Positions 7,791 to 17,450 of a DNA stretch of 64,000 nucleotides are shown one piece after another. Below the pieces are notes generated by a model. That model was not told where the DNA came from. It was given only the letters and a program-made list of their open reading frames with translations, and did no database searches. The first letter of the stretch is position 1; each line of letters starts with the position of its first letter. The stretch is from Sphingopyxis sp. CCNWLW2 (lineage in GTDB: Bacteria > Pseudomonadota > Alphaproteobacteria > Sphingomonadales > Sphingomonadaceae), in the NCBI RefSeq assembly GCF_037095755.1, contig NZ_JBAWKJ010000001.1, positions 2,173,001 to 2,237,000 on the forward strand. Reading direction: 5' to 3'. The position numbers and the translations under genes are program-made.

Positions 7791-9968
7791 ATGGACGCAG
7801 TAACACGGCATATTCCGCGCGGCCGGGAAGCGGACCCTGAGGTCGATCGCGGCGCGCTGATCGACCTGCGCCGGGTCGGCGGTGTGCTGCGCCGGCGATG
7901 GATGATCTTATGTGCGGCGATGGCCGCGGCGATCGTGATCGCCGCGGCCGCCTATCTCGCCGCCGAACCGCGCTACCTCGCCACCGCGCAGGTCGCGCTG
8001 GAACGGACGGCGGAGCAGGTCATCAAGGTCGATTCGGTGATCCCCACGACCGATCCCGATTCGGCAGCGGTCGATACCGAGGTGCAGGTCTTGCGCTCGC
8101 CCGAGCTCATCGGGCGCGTGGTCGATCGGCTGAAGCTCGAACGCGACCCGGCGTTCAACGAGGCCGCCGGACAGGGCCAGCCGACCGCGCAGCCCGACCT
8201 GATCGGGCGCCAGCGCGCGATCGGTACGCTGCTGGGCGGGCTGACGGTGAAGCGCGACGGGCTATCCTATGCGATCAGCGTCTCGTTCGAGGGCGCCACG
8301 CCGGTGCAGTCGGCGCAGATCGCCAATGCGCTAGTCGACGATTATGTATCGGGGCAGGTCGGATCGAAGACCGAGGCGACGCATCGCGCGCGCGGATTCC
8401 TCGAAGAGCGCCTTCAGGATCTTCGCGCGCAAGTGGTCGGCGCCGAGCGCGCGGTCGCCGATTATCGCGCCGCGCACAATCTTTTCGCGGTCTCCGAAGC
8501 GAGCAGTGTGACGCAGCAGGAGCTGTCGGGGCTGTCGACCCAGCTTGCCCAAGCCAAGGCCGAAAATGCCGCGGCGCAGGCGCGCCTTTCGGCCGCGCGC
8601 GCGCAACTGAGCGGCGGGCGGACTGGCGAGGAGCTTGGCGATTCGCTCGATTCCCCCGTGGTCAGCCAGCTGCGCGCCCAGCGCGCCGAGGTGGCGCGCG
8701 AGGTCGGGGCGCTCGAAAAACGCTATGGCCCCCGGCATCCCGATCTCGTTCGCGCGCAGAGCCAGCTCCGCGTCGCCGATCAGCAGATCGCGGCCGAGGT
8801 GCAGCGCATCGTCTCCAACGTCGCGATCCAGGCGAGTATCGCCAACCAGCGCGCGGGTTCGCTCGCGGGGTCGGTGGCGCAGTCCGAGGGTAAGCTCGCC
8901 AGCGACAATGCGGCATCGGTGCGGCTGAACGAGCTGGAGCGCAACGCCGAATCGGCGCGGACGCTCTATCAGGCGTTCCTCGATCGCTATCGCCAGACGG
9001 TCGCGCAATCGGGGCTGGAGCGCAGCGATGCCTATGTCGTCAGCCGCGCGCGCGTTCCCGGCGCGCCGAGTTCGCCGAACATGCTGATCTATGCGGCGAT
9101 GGCCGTGGTCGGCGGGCTCGGCATCGGCGTGCTGCTCGTTGTCCTGCTCCAGCTGCTCGAACGCGGCATCGAAACGAGCGATGCGATCGAGGAAATGCTG
9201 GGGCTGTCGACGCTCGCTTCGATCCCCGACGCCAACACGCTGCCCGGCTATCGCAAGCTGGGTCCGCCGGCGCCCCCGGCGGAGCTGCTGCTCAAGCGGC
9301 CCCAATCGACCTATGCCGAAGCCTTCCGCACGCTCCGTACGTCGATCCAGTTCGCCGAGGCGGCGGGCCCGATCCGCGTCGTCGCGATCACCTCGGCGGT
9401 GCCGGGCGAAGGCAAGACCACCACCGCGATGGGGCTGGCCCGCGCGGTGGCGGCGGCGGGCGGCAAGGTGCTGCTGATCGACGCCGACGCACGGCGGCGT
9501 GCGTCCAGCCGGCAGTTCGCCGACGGCGTGAAGCTGGGGCTGGACGAAGTGCTGGCGGGGCAGGCGACGCTGGAACAGGCGATTGTCAAGGACAGCATGT
9601 CGGGCGCTTTCCTGCTGCCGCAGCGGCTCGATTCCAAAGGCGTCGGGTTGACCGAAAGCCCGCGGCTGGCCGAGCTGATCGAGGAAGTGCGCGGGCGGTA
9701 CGACCTCGTGATCCTCGACACGCCGCCGGTGCTGCCGGTCGACGAGGCGCGCGTGATCGCGAGCATGGCCGACGGGGTGGTGTTCCTCGTGCGCTGGCGT
9801 AAGACGCCGGCCAAGGCGGCCTCGGTGGCGCTGCGGCGATTGTACGATGTCCATGCCGAGATGCTGGGCGCGGTGCTGACGCTGGTCGACGTGCGCGAGC
9901 AGGAGCGGGCGGGCTATGAGGATGGCGGCACCTTCCTGAAGGCGTACCGTCCTTATTATGCCGACTGA
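7791..9968 (+). CDS. Polysaccharide co-polymerase with tyrosine autokinase domain (Wzc/ExoP type)
   Basis: A 725-residue inner-membrane protein. The N-terminal Wzz/GumC domain is bounded by a transmembrane helix at about residues 37-58 and another near 428-450. The periplasmic part between them is coiled-coil rich. A C-terminal BY-kinase domain follows, with Walker A VPGEGKTTTA at about 537, Walker A' LLIDAD near 562 and Walker B VILDTPP near 640. The extreme C-terminus ends YRPYYAD, a short tyrosine cluster that may be autophosphorylated. It controls chain length and links polymerisation to export. The start at 7791 (MDAVTRHIP) is two bases after galU. The Wza-type outer-membrane channel is not in the window. 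Confidence 0.9.
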   Translation: MDAVTRHIPRGREADPEVDRGALIDLRRVGGVLRRRWMILCAAMAAAIVIAAAAYLAAEPRYLATAQVALERTAEQVIKVDSVIPTTDPDSAAVDTEVQVLRSPELIGRVVDRLKLERDPAFNEAAGQGQPTAQPDLIGRQRAIGTLLGGLTVKRDGLSYAISVSFEGATPVQSAQIANALVDDYVSGQVGSKTEATHRARGFLEERLQDLRAQVVGAERAVADYRAAHNLFAVSEASSVTQQELSGLSTQLAQAKAENAAAQARLSAARAQLSGGRTGEELGDSLDSPVVSQLRAQRAEVAREVGALEKRYGPRHPDLVRAQSQLRVADQQIAAEVQRIVSNVAIQASIANQRAGSLAGSVAQSEGKLASDNAASVRLNELERNAESARTLYQAFLDRYRQTVAQSGLERSDAYVVSRARVPGAPSSPNMLIYAAMAVVGGLGIGVLLVVLLQLLERGIETSDAIEEMLGLSTLASIPDANTLPGYRKLGPPAPPAELLLKRPQSTYAEAFRTLRTSIQFAEAAGPIRVVAITSAVPGEGKTTTAMGLARAVAAAGGKVLLIDADARRRASSRQFADGVKLGLDEVLAGQATLEQAIVKDSMSGAFLLPQRLDSKGVGLTESPRLAELIEEVRGRYDLVILDTPPVLPVDEARVIASMADGVVFLVRWRKTPAKAASVALRRLYDVHAEMLGAVLTLVDVREQERAGYEDGGTFLKAYRPYYAD

Positions 9969-9980
9969 TCCGGCGGCGCC

Positions 9981-11342
9981 GTGACCGCGCAGGCGCTACC
10001 TTATGGCCCGGCGTTCGGGCTTGGCATCCTGCTGCCGGTCACGGCGGTGCTGCTCGTCGCGCTCGTTATCGCGGCGCGGCGGGCGGGCAGCGTCGCGGGC
10101 GCATTCGTCGTGGTGGCGCTGTGGATGCGCTACACGGCGGGCGCCTATCATCTCTATATGTTCCAGCCGCTCGCGGGCGGGCTTTCGGGCAATGCCCTGC
10201 TTTCGATCGGGGTCACCGCGTTCGGGCTGCTCTTTGTGGTGCGGCCGGCCAATCTGGCGCTCAAATGGCTGCTGCCCGTCTACGCGCTGGTCGGGCTCGC
10301 GCTGTTCAGCGCCGCGCTCAACGGCGATGCGACCGGCGGGATCAACGTGGCGGTCAAATATGCCTATATGATCGTCATCATGCTCGCGGTGTTCCAGGCG
10401 CTGCGCAGCGATCCCGACGCGCGGTTCCTGAGCTGGGCGATGGTTTCGTTTCTGCCGCTGCTCGTCTTTCAGGCGCTGTCGCTGGCGCTCAACCTGCCCA
10501 AGGGGTCCGAGGATGGCGACGGGCTGGTCTGGATCGGCGGCTATAATCACGAAGCGGCCTTCTCGGTCGCGATGATGACGGGGTTTCTGGTCGGCTGTTT
10601 CGCCCGGTCGGCGCCGCGCGCGGTGCGCATCGCCTTCCTGCTCGCGACATTGATCGGCATCCTGCTCGCGGGTTATCGCACGACGATCCTCGCGTTCGCG
10701 CCGCTCGCGCTGGCGGCCTTCCTAAGCGGGCTGACGCTGAGCGTGCGGCGCGACCAGCGCGCGCCGATGGCGGTGACGGCCATGGTCGCGGGGGTGCTGC
10801 TCGTCTCGGTCGCCGCCCTGTCGTACAGCGCGAGTTTCGCGGACCTTTCCGCCTTCCTCGCGGACCCCGCCGGGCTGATCAAACCGCCGCGCGACTTCGA
10901 CCTGCTCGAACGGCAGGTGATGTCCGGGCGGCCGCTGATCTGGAGCAGCTATATCTATGCCTGGGCCGCGGGCACGCCGCTCCAGCATCTGTTCGGCCTG
11001 GGGCCGGAGAGCTGGGAGGGCGTGTTCAAGGTCTATCCGCACAACACACTGATCGCGACGCTCTACGAACTCGGCTGGTTCGGCGTGGCGGCGATGATCG
11101 CGCTGTGGACGGTCATGTTCACCGCGGCCGCCTCAGCGCACGGCGAGCGCTTCAAGCTGCTCGCGGCGCATTTCGCCTTCTTCCTGCTCAACATGGCGAC
11201 GATGCCGTTCTGGCAGGTCGAGGGGCTGGCGCTCTACGGCCTGCTCTGCGGCTACACCATCCATGCCGCGCGGGCGGCGCCGCGTCCGCAGAAGCGTTCG
11301 CGGCGCCCGATCCCGGGCGCGAAGGTGCGGCCGTCACTGTAG
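9981..11342 (+). CDS. O-antigen ligase/polymerase-like membrane protein (Wzy type)
   Basis: A 453-residue protein beginning with GTG and containing about ten to twelve hydrophobic helices. A large periplasmic loop at about 290-350 contains GRPLIWSSYIYAW and PHNTLIATLYELGW, resembling the PglL/WaaL/Wzy-C signature with an essential His. It starts 12 bases after the Wzc-like gene, in the usual order for a Wzy-dependent polysaccharide locus. Polymerase function is inferred; the family also includes ligases. The C-terminal tail is basic. Its stop lies only six bases from the convergent acyl-CoA dehydrogenase gene, which probably marks the end of the exopolysaccharide region. Confidence 0.78.
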   Translation: MTAQALPYGPAFGLGILLPVTAVLLVALVIAARRAGSVAGAFVVVALWMRYTAGAYHLYMFQPLAGGLSGNALLSIGVTAFGLLFVVRPANLALKWLLPVYALVGLALFSAALNGDATGGINVAVKYAYMIVIMLAVFQALRSDPDARFLSWAMVSFLPLLVFQALSLALNLPKGSEDGDGLVWIGGYNHEAAFSVAMMTGFLVGCFARSAPRAVRIAFLLATLIGILLAGYRTTILAFAPLALAAFLSGLTLSVRRDQRAPMAVTAMVAGVLLVSVAALSYSASFADLSAFLADPAGLIKPPRDFDLLERQVMSGRPLIWSSYIYAWAAGTPLQHLFGLGPESWEGVFKVYPHNTLIATLYELGWFGVAAMIALWTVMFTAAASAHGERFKLLAAHFAFFLLNMATMPFWQVEGLALYGLLCGYTIHAARAAPRPQKRSRRPIPGAKVRPSL

Positions 11343-11348
11343 GGGCCG

Positions 11349-12593
11349 TCAGTGTCGTCCCAGTTCCTCGCGGCCGACCACCATATAATGGACCTCGTCG
11401 GGACCATCGGCGAAACGCAGGTGGCGCACATCGGCATAAAGGTCGGCAAGCGGCGTCCATTGCGAGATGCCGGTCGCGCCGTGGATCTGGATCGCCTGGT
11501 CGATGATCTGGCAGGTGCGTTCGGGAACCATCGCCTTCGCCATGCTGACCCAGACGCGCGCTTCGCGGTTGCCGAGCAGGTCCATCGCCTTCGCGGCCTT
11601 GAGCACGATCAGGCGCATCGCCTCGATCTCGATCCGGGCGCGTGCGATCACTTCCAGATTCTTGCCGAGCTGCGAGATCTGGCGGCCAAAGGCGGTACGC
11701 GAATTGCCGCGCTTGACCATCAGGTCGAGCGCGCGTTCGGCCTTGCCGATCGTGCGCATGCAGTGATGTATACGCCCCGGCCCGAGGCGCATCTGCGAAA
11801 TCTCGAACCCGCGGCCCTCGCCGAGCAGGATATTGTCCTTCGGCACGCGGACATTGTCGAAGCGCATGTGCATATGCCCCTGCGGCGCATGGTCGGCGCC
11901 AAAGACGTGCATCGGGCCGAGGACCTGCACGCCGGGCGTGTCCATCGGCACGAGGATCTGTGAATGCTGCGCCTTCCGCGCCGCCTCGGGGTTGGTGTTG
12001 ACCATGCAGATCAATATCTTGCAGCGCGGATCGCCGGCGCCGCTGATGAAATATTTCTCGCCGTTGATGACCCACTCATCGCCTTCGAGCCGCGCGCGCG
12101 TTTCGAGGTTGCTCGCATCCGACGAGGCGACGCCGGGCTCGGTCATCACATAGGCCGAGCGGATTTCGCCGTTCAAAAGGGGTTTAAGCCAGCGCTCCTT
12201 CTGGTCGGGCGTACCGACCATTTCGAGCACTTCCATATTGCCCGTGTCGGGCGCCGAGCAGTTGAGCGATTCCGACGCGAGCGGCGACTTGCCGAGCTCG
12301 GCAGCGATATAGGCATAGTCGAGGTTGCTGAGCGGGGTGCCGGTGTCGCCGTGCGGGAGGAAGAAATTCCACAGGCCCGCGGCCTTCGCCTTGTCCTTCG
12401 CGCCTTCGAGCAGTTCGAGCTGGCCCGGCGCCCAGCTCCAGCGATCGGCGCGGCCTTCACCGAGGCGGAAAAATTCCTCGGTGATCGGATCGACATTCTC
12501 GGCGATGTGGCGCTTGACCGCGTCGAACAGCGGCTGCGCCTCCTTCGACATTCTGAGGTCGTTGAGTTCGGCTTCGAGTTCGATCTCGGTCAT
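11349..12593 (-). CDS. Acyl-CoA dehydrogenase (ACAD10/11-like)
   Basis: A 414-residue FAD enzyme for alpha,beta-dehydrogenation of an acyl-CoA. The order is an N-terminal helical domain, a middle beta domain (AYVMTEPGVASSDASN, which binds flavin and substrate) and a C-terminal helical domain (IHGATGISQWTPLADLYADVRHLRFADGPDEVH). The segment RLGPGRIHHCMRTIGKAERA is typical of the ACAD10/11-like branch. Start ATG at 12593 is preceded by CGGAGAA. It is a single gene on the minus strand, downstream of the LysR gene, which might regulate it, with a gap of about 95 bases. Chain-length specificity is not readable. Confidence 0.92.
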   Translation of the reverse strand: MTEIELEAELNDLRMSKEAQPLFDAVKRHIAENVDPITEEFFRLGEGRADRWSWAPGQLELLEGAKDKAKAAGLWNFFLPHGDTGTPLSNLDYAYIAAELGKSPLASESLNCSAPDTGNMEVLEMVGTPDQKERWLKPLLNGEIRSAYVMTEPGVASSDASNLETRARLEGDEWVINGEKYFISGAGDPRCKILICMVNTNPEAARKAQHSQILVPMDTPGVQVLGPMHVFGADHAPQGHMHMRFDNVRVPKDNILLGEGRGFEISQMRLGPGRIHHCMRTIGKAERALDLMVKRGNSRTAFGRQISQLGKNLEVIARARIEIEAMRLIVLKAAKAMDLLGNREARVWVSMAKAMVPERTCQIIDQAIQIHGATGISQWTPLADLYADVRHLRFADGPDEVHYMVVGREELGRH

Positions 12594-12688
12594 GGCAATT
12601 CTCCGCTGGGTTTCGCCCGCAGTCTAGCCGCACCATGTCATCAAGGAAAATGATAGGAGCGAATATAGGATATTCGCGAAGTGAATGA

Positions 12689-13600
12689 CTATGCGGGCCG
12701 CGCCAGCTCGTCGGCGATGATCGTGCGCAGCCAGCCAAGTCCCGGATCGGCCTGCGCCGCCTGATGCCAGTAGAGATAGCTTCCGCCCGGTTCGACCGGC
12801 AGCGGCAGGTCAACGAGCTGCATCGGCCACATCGCGCCCAACACCTCGGCATGCGAGCGCGGCAGCGAAAACAGCATGTCGGACGTGGCGACGATCTGCC
12901 ACGCGGTGATCGCGTGCTGGCAGCGCACCGCTACGCGCCGGGCGAGGCCCATGCGGCCGAGCGCAATGTCCTCGATCCCGGGACCATAAGGCCGCGAGGT
13001 CGCGATGATATGTTCGAGCGCGAGATAGGTATCGAGGTCGATCGCGCCGTCGACGCGCGGATGCCCCTTGCGCGCGACAACGACGATGGGCTCGGTCCCG
13101 AGATAATGGCGCTGGAGCCGGTCGTCGGCGGGCAGCGCGACATCCAGCGCGAGGTCGAGGTCGCCGCTCGCGAGCATGATCACGAGGTCGCGGCGGCGGA
13201 AGGTCACGCTGGCGAGCGCGACATGCGGGGCTTCGCGCCGGACGCGCGCGACGAGCGAGGAGAAGCGCGGCATCTCGCCCGACAGGCGCACCCCGATGCG
13301 GAACTCGCGCGTCGCCTCGGCGGGGTCGAATGACGCCGCGGCGTCGAGCGCCGCGTCGAGCCCGCGCAATGCCTCGCGCACCGGCCCCGCGATCGCACGC
13401 GCCGCCGGGGTTGGCACCAGCCCATTGCCCTGCCGTACGAAGAGCGGGTCGTCGAACTGTGTTCGTAATCGTGTCAGGGCGTGGCTGATCGCCGGCTGCG
13501 AGAGGTTCAGGTGGCGAGCCGCCGCCGACACGCCGCCCTTGACGAAGATCGCGTCGAATATCCGCAGCAGGTTGAGATCGAATCTGGCGAGCTGCCGCAA
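12689..13600 (-). CDS. LysR family transcriptional regulator
   Basis: A protein of about 303 residues with an N-terminal winged helix (LNLLRIFDAIFVKGGVSAAA, then HLNLSQPAISHALTRLR) and a LysR substrate-binding domain. The start is taken as the TTG at 13600 because GAGGAGG lies just upstream of it; the open frame begins at another TTG at 13618. It is divergent from the TonB receptor at 13789, with 188 bases between, and upstream of the acyl-CoA dehydrogenase. Either or both may be targets. The inducer is unknown. Confidence 0.88.
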   Translation of the reverse strand: MRQLARFDLNLLRIFDAIFVKGGVSAAARHLNLSQPAISHALTRLRTQFDDPLFVRQGNGLVPTPAARAIAGPVREALRGLDAALDAAASFDPAEATREFRIGVRLSGEMPRFSSLVARVRREAPHVALASVTFRRRDLVIMLASGDLDLALDVALPADDRLQRHYLGTEPIVVVARKGHPRVDGAIDLDTYLALEHIIATSRPYGPGIEDIALGRMGLARRVAVRCQHAITAWQIVATSDMLFSLPRSHAEVLGAMWPMQLVDLPLPVEPGGSYLYWHQAAQADPGLGWLRTIIADELARPA

Positions 13601-13788
13601 GACGTCCTCCTCTCCCAAACCGGCGTGTGACGGATCATGGGCCTAATCGCTAATGATGCGGAAAGGAACCGCCGCCCGCAGCAACGCTCCCGATCCGCAT
13701 CGAGCGACACCGGTTTGTCACAATGAATTCCTAGGTCGCGACGGCAATCAAAACATAACTCTCCCCCGTCGAGATCCAAGGAGCATCC

Positions 13789-16164
13789 ATGAAAAGCCTC
13801 ACCGCCTGCGCGCTTGTCGCGCTGCAATTTGTTGCGCCCGCGACGGCCTCGGCCGAAGAGATGGCGACGGCCGGAACCGAAAGCGCCGAGGGCGAGACGA
13901 TCATCGTCACCGGCACGCGCGACGCGCGGCGGACCCAGTTCGACACGCTGGCCCCGATCGACGTGCTGTCGGGCCGGGCGATCGACAGCAGCGTGTCGAA
14001 CGACCTGTCGGATACGCTCGCGCAGCTCCTGCCGTCGTTCAACGTGCAGCGCCTGCCCGCCGCCGATGGTCAGGCGTTTGTGCGCCCCGCGACGCTGCGC
14101 GGGCTGTCGCCCGACCAGACGCTCGTCCTCGTCAACGGCAAGCGCTATCACCGCTCCGCGCTGCTCGGGACGCGCGGTGCGCAGGCGGCCGATCTCGCCA
14201 CCATCCCGAACCTTGCGATCAAGCGGATCGAGGTGCTGCGCGACGGCGCATCGGCGCAATATGGCTCGGACGCGATCGCGGGTGTCATCAACATCATCCT
14301 CGACGACCAGCCCGGCATGACCGCCTTCGGCCAATATTCGAGCTATTATGAAGGCGACGGGCAAAGTTATCAGACCGGCGGGCAGGGCGGCGTAGCGCTC
14401 GGCGATCGCGGCACATTGGTCTTCGCTGGCGAATTTTCGAAGTCCGACGCGACCTCGCGCACGCGGCAGCGCCCCGATGCCGAGGCGTTCCAGGCGGCGA
14501 ACCCGAACCTCGACGTCCCGAACCCGGTGCAACGCTGGGGCCAGCCCGACCTGCGCTCGGTACGCGGCGCGGTAAACGCCGATTACGAGATTGCCGATGG
14601 CGCGACCGTCTATGCCTTTGGCACTGTGGGAAGCGGCGAGGGGGTAACCGACTTCAACTGGCGCAATCCCGCCGGCACTGCGAATGTCTACAACCCCAGC
14701 ACGGCGTTCCCCGGCTTCAGTTTCCGGAGCTTGTATCCGGCCGGCTTTACGCCGCGGTTCGGCACAAAATACGACGATTTCCAGACCGCGGGCGGGCTTC
14801 GCGGCGGGCTTGGCGATCAGTTTACCTATGACCTCAGCGCGGCGCTGGGACGCAGCCGCATCAATTATAACATGGGCGAGTCGCTCAACGCGTCGCTCGG
14901 CCCCAACAGCCCGACCAGCTTCTATCTCGGGCGGTTGCGGCAGAACGAGTTCAACCTGAACGCCGATTTCGTCTACCGGCTGCCGCTTGGGCTGGCCGAA
15001 CCCGCGAATATCGCGTTCGGCGCCGAACGGCGCAACGAAAGCTATGCCATCCGGCCCGGCGATCCCGCTTCCTACGCGATCGGTCCCGGCGCAGCGACGG
15101 GGCTGGCGCCGAACAGCAACGGCTTCCCGGGTTTCAGCCCCTTGAGCGCGGGTGAATGGTCGCAGACGAGCTACGCCGGCTATCTCGATGTCGAGGTCAA
15201 GCCGACCCAGATGCTGACGCTTGGCGCGGCGGGGCGTTACGAGGATTTCTCGGCCTTTGGCGACACGTTCAACTACAAGCTGTCGGCGCGTCTCGAACCC
15301 CTGAGCGGCGTGGCGCTGCGCGCGACCTGGTCGACGGGTTTCCGCGCGCCGACCCCGGCACAGCTCAACGCGCTCACCACCAGCCAGGGGCTCGACACGC
15401 GGACGCTGCAGATCTTTAACACCGGACGGCTGTCGCCCAGCGACCCGATCGCGGTCGCCCTCGGCGCCAAGCCGCTGACGCCTGAAAAATCGCGTACGCT
15501 GACCGCGGGCCTGACCTTCCAGTCGGACTTCGGACTGACGGGCAGCATCGACGTCTATCAGATCAAGCTGCGCGACCGTTTCGGCCAGTCGGCGACCTTC
15601 GCGGTGCCGGCCAATCTGCCCAATCCGCAGCGCTTCACCGCGGTTACCTATTTCACCAACGACTTCGACACGCGCACGCGCGGGATCGACGTCGTGCTCG
15701 CCTATGCGCGCGACGTCGGCCCGGGCAAGGCCGACATCAGCCTCGCCTACAACTACAACCAGACGCGGGTGACGAGCGGCACAAGCGCGTCGATCGGGAA
15801 CGAAACGCAGCGGGTCCTGTTCGAGGACCGCTTGCCCAAGCATAATGGCACCGCCTCGCTCGGCTACACGATCGGCCGCTTCGGGTTGCAGGGCCGCGCG
15901 CGCTATTATGGCGCGTGGACCGACGTCAGCGGCAATGCGACGGGCGAGGTCTTCCAGCGCTTCGGATCGATGGTGATGTTCGACCTGTCGGCCAGTCTCC
16001 AGCTGAACGATCATCTGTCGATCCGCGCCGGGGCCGAGAATATCTTCGACACCTATCCCGACGAGGCGACCAACCAGGCGGTGCGCGGGCTCATCTATTC
16101 GCGCAATGCCCCCTATGACACCGACGGCGGTCAATATTATGTCCGCGTCGGGATCAATTTCTGA
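13789..16164 (+). CDS. TonB-dependent receptor
   Basis: A 791-residue outer-membrane receptor. It has an N-terminal signal peptide of about 23 residues ending ATASA, a plug domain starting ETIIVTGTRDARRTQFDT, and a 22-strand barrel ending in the aromatic residue of YYVRVGINF. A strong ribosome site AAGGAG precedes the ATG. The barrel resembles receptors of the CirA/colicin group, but the ligand cannot be predicted. It is followed 17 bases later by the class V aminotransferase-like gene, so the two are likely co-transcribed. The LysR gene lies divergently upstream. Confidence 0.92.
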   Translation: MKSLTACALVALQFVAPATASAEEMATAGTESAEGETIIVTGTRDARRTQFDTLAPIDVLSGRAIDSSVSNDLSDTLAQLLPSFNVQRLPAADGQAFVRPATLRGLSPDQTLVLVNGKRYHRSALLGTRGAQAADLATIPNLAIKRIEVLRDGASAQYGSDAIAGVINIILDDQPGMTAFGQYSSYYEGDGQSYQTGGQGGVALGDRGTLVFAGEFSKSDATSRTRQRPDAEAFQAANPNLDVPNPVQRWGQPDLRSVRGAVNADYEIADGATVYAFGTVGSGEGVTDFNWRNPAGTANVYNPSTAFPGFSFRSLYPAGFTPRFGTKYDDFQTAGGLRGGLGDQFTYDLSAALGRSRINYNMGESLNASLGPNSPTSFYLGRLRQNEFNLNADFVYRLPLGLAEPANIAFGAERRNESYAIRPGDPASYAIGPGAATGLAPNSNGFPGFSPLSAGEWSQTSYAGYLDVEVKPTQMLTLGAAGRYEDFSAFGDTFNYKLSARLEPLSGVALRATWSTGFRAPTPAQLNALTTSQGLDTRTLQIFNTGRLSPSDPIAVALGAKPLTPEKSRTLTAGLTFQSDFGLTGSIDVYQIKLRDRFGQSATFAVPANLPNPQRFTAVTYFTNDFDTRTRGIDVVLAYARDVGPGKADISLAYNYNQTRVTSGTSASIGNETQRVLFEDRLPKHNGTASLGYTIGRFGLQGRARYYGAWTDVSGNATGEVFQRFGSMVMFDLSASLQLNDHLSIRAGAENIFDTYPDEATNQAVRGLIYSRNAPYDTDGGQYYVRVGINF

Positions 16165-16181
16165 CGGCAAAGGGAGCGGGC

Positions 16182-17450
16182 GTGGAGCTGAATCGAAGGC
16201 AGATGCTGATGGCCGCCGCGGCGGCGCCGGTGGCGGGGCGGCTCGAAGCCGCGCCGCTGCCGGCGGGCGCCCGCCCCGACGACGAGCAATATTGGGCGAA
16301 GATCGCGGCGCAATATGATGTGATCGACGACATCATTCAGCTCGAAAACGGCAATTGGGGCATGATGGCGCGGCCCGTGCTTGAGCACTATGAAGCCGCC
16401 GTGCGGCGGGTGAATCGCGCGACGAGCTATTACGCCCGCCGCGGGCTTTTCCCCGACCTTCTCGCGGTGCGCGCGCGCGTCGCGGCGAAGCTGGGCGTCG
16501 CGCCCGAAGAAATCGCCTTCACGCGCAACGCGACCGAGGCGCTCAAGGCGTTGATCGGCGGGTATAACCGGCTGCGCGCGGGGGACGCCGTGCTTTATGC
16601 CGATCTCGATTATGACAGCATGCAGGCGTGCTGCGACTCGCTCAAGAAGAGTCGCGGCGTCGATGTCATGCGCATCGCGCTGCCCGAACCCTCGACGCAT
16701 CAGGGGCTGATCGACTGCTACGAAGCCGCGCTCAAGGCCAACCCCCGCGTCCGCCTGATCCTGCTCACGCATCTGAGCCACCGGACCGGCCTGGTTATTC
16801 CGGTCCGCGAAATCGTCGCGATGGCGCGCGCCCGCGGCGTCGATGCGATCGTCGACGCCGCGCACAGCTGGGGACAGCTCGATTTCTCGCTTCCCGATTT
16901 GGGCGCCGATTTCGTCGGGCTGAACCTGCACAAGTGGATGGGAGCCCCGCTGGGGGTCGGTGCGCTCTATATCCGCAAGACCAAGGTCGAGCTGATCGAT
17001 CCCGACATCGCCAACGACCCGCCGTTCGCCGCGACCGCCCAGGCACGCGTGCATACGGGCACGGTCGATTTCGCGGCGCAGCTCACCGTTCCCGCCGCGC
17101 TCGATTTCCAGGATGCGATCGGCGATGCGCCGCGTGCGGCGCGCCTGCGCTATTTACGCGATCGCTGGGCCGAACCCCTGCGCGGCACGCCGGGGGTCGA
17201 GATATTGACCCCGGTCGATCCACGGCTGCACGGCAGCATCACATCGTTCCGTCTCGCCGGGCGCACCAGCGAAGCGGACAATATCGCGCTCGCCAAACGC
17301 CTGCTCGACGATCACCGGATCTTCTCGGTGCATCGCGGCGGGCCGGCGCGCGGGGCATGCGTCCGGATCACGCCGGCGCTGTTCAACGGGCCGGGCGACG
17401 TGGACATGCTCGCCAGGGCGATCAGGGCATTGGCTTCTGCCTCAGGATGA
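16182..17450 (+). CDS. Class V aminotransferase fold protein with Tat signal (isopenicillin N epimerase-like)
   Basis: A 422-residue PLP-dependent protein. The start GTG at 16182 is preceded by AAGGGAG. The N-terminus MELNRRQMLMAAAAAPVAG looks like a twin-arginine signal, so the enzyme may act in the periplasm. The PLP lysine is expected in LNLHKWMGAP (about residue 251), with AHSWGQLDF upstream of it carrying the PLP-binding Asp/His region. Family members catalyse epimerisation, desulfuration or transamination of amino acids. The TonB receptor upstream suggests uptake of an amino-acid or peptide-like compound, but this is inference. The 3' end overlaps the convergent HTH_42 gene by nine bases. 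Confidence 0.85.
   Translation: MELNRRQMLMAAAAAPVAGRLEAAPLPAGARPDDEQYWAKIAAQYDVIDDIIQLENGNWGMMARPVLEHYEAAVRRVNRATSYYARRGLFPDLLAVRARVAAKLGVAPEEIAFTRNATEALKALIGGYNRLRAGDAVLYADLDYDSMQACCDSLKKSRGVDVMRIALPEPSTHQGLIDCYEAALKANPRVRLILLTHLSHRTGLVIPVREIVAMARARGVDAIVDAAHSWGQLDFSLPDLGADFVGLNLHKWMGAPLGVGALYIRKTKVELIDPDIANDPPFAATAQARVHTGTVDFAAQLTVPAALDFQDAIGDAPRAARLRYLRDRWAEPLRGTPGVEILTPVDPRLHGSITSFRLAGRTSEADNIALAKRLLDDHRIFSVHRGGPARGACVRITPALFNGPGDVDMLARAIRALASASG

Noticed and set aside
13507..16170. An 887-residue open frame opposite the TonB receptor at 13789
   Set aside because: Antisense shadow with arginine-rich, low-complexity translation and no domain signature, while the plus strand encodes a complete receptor.
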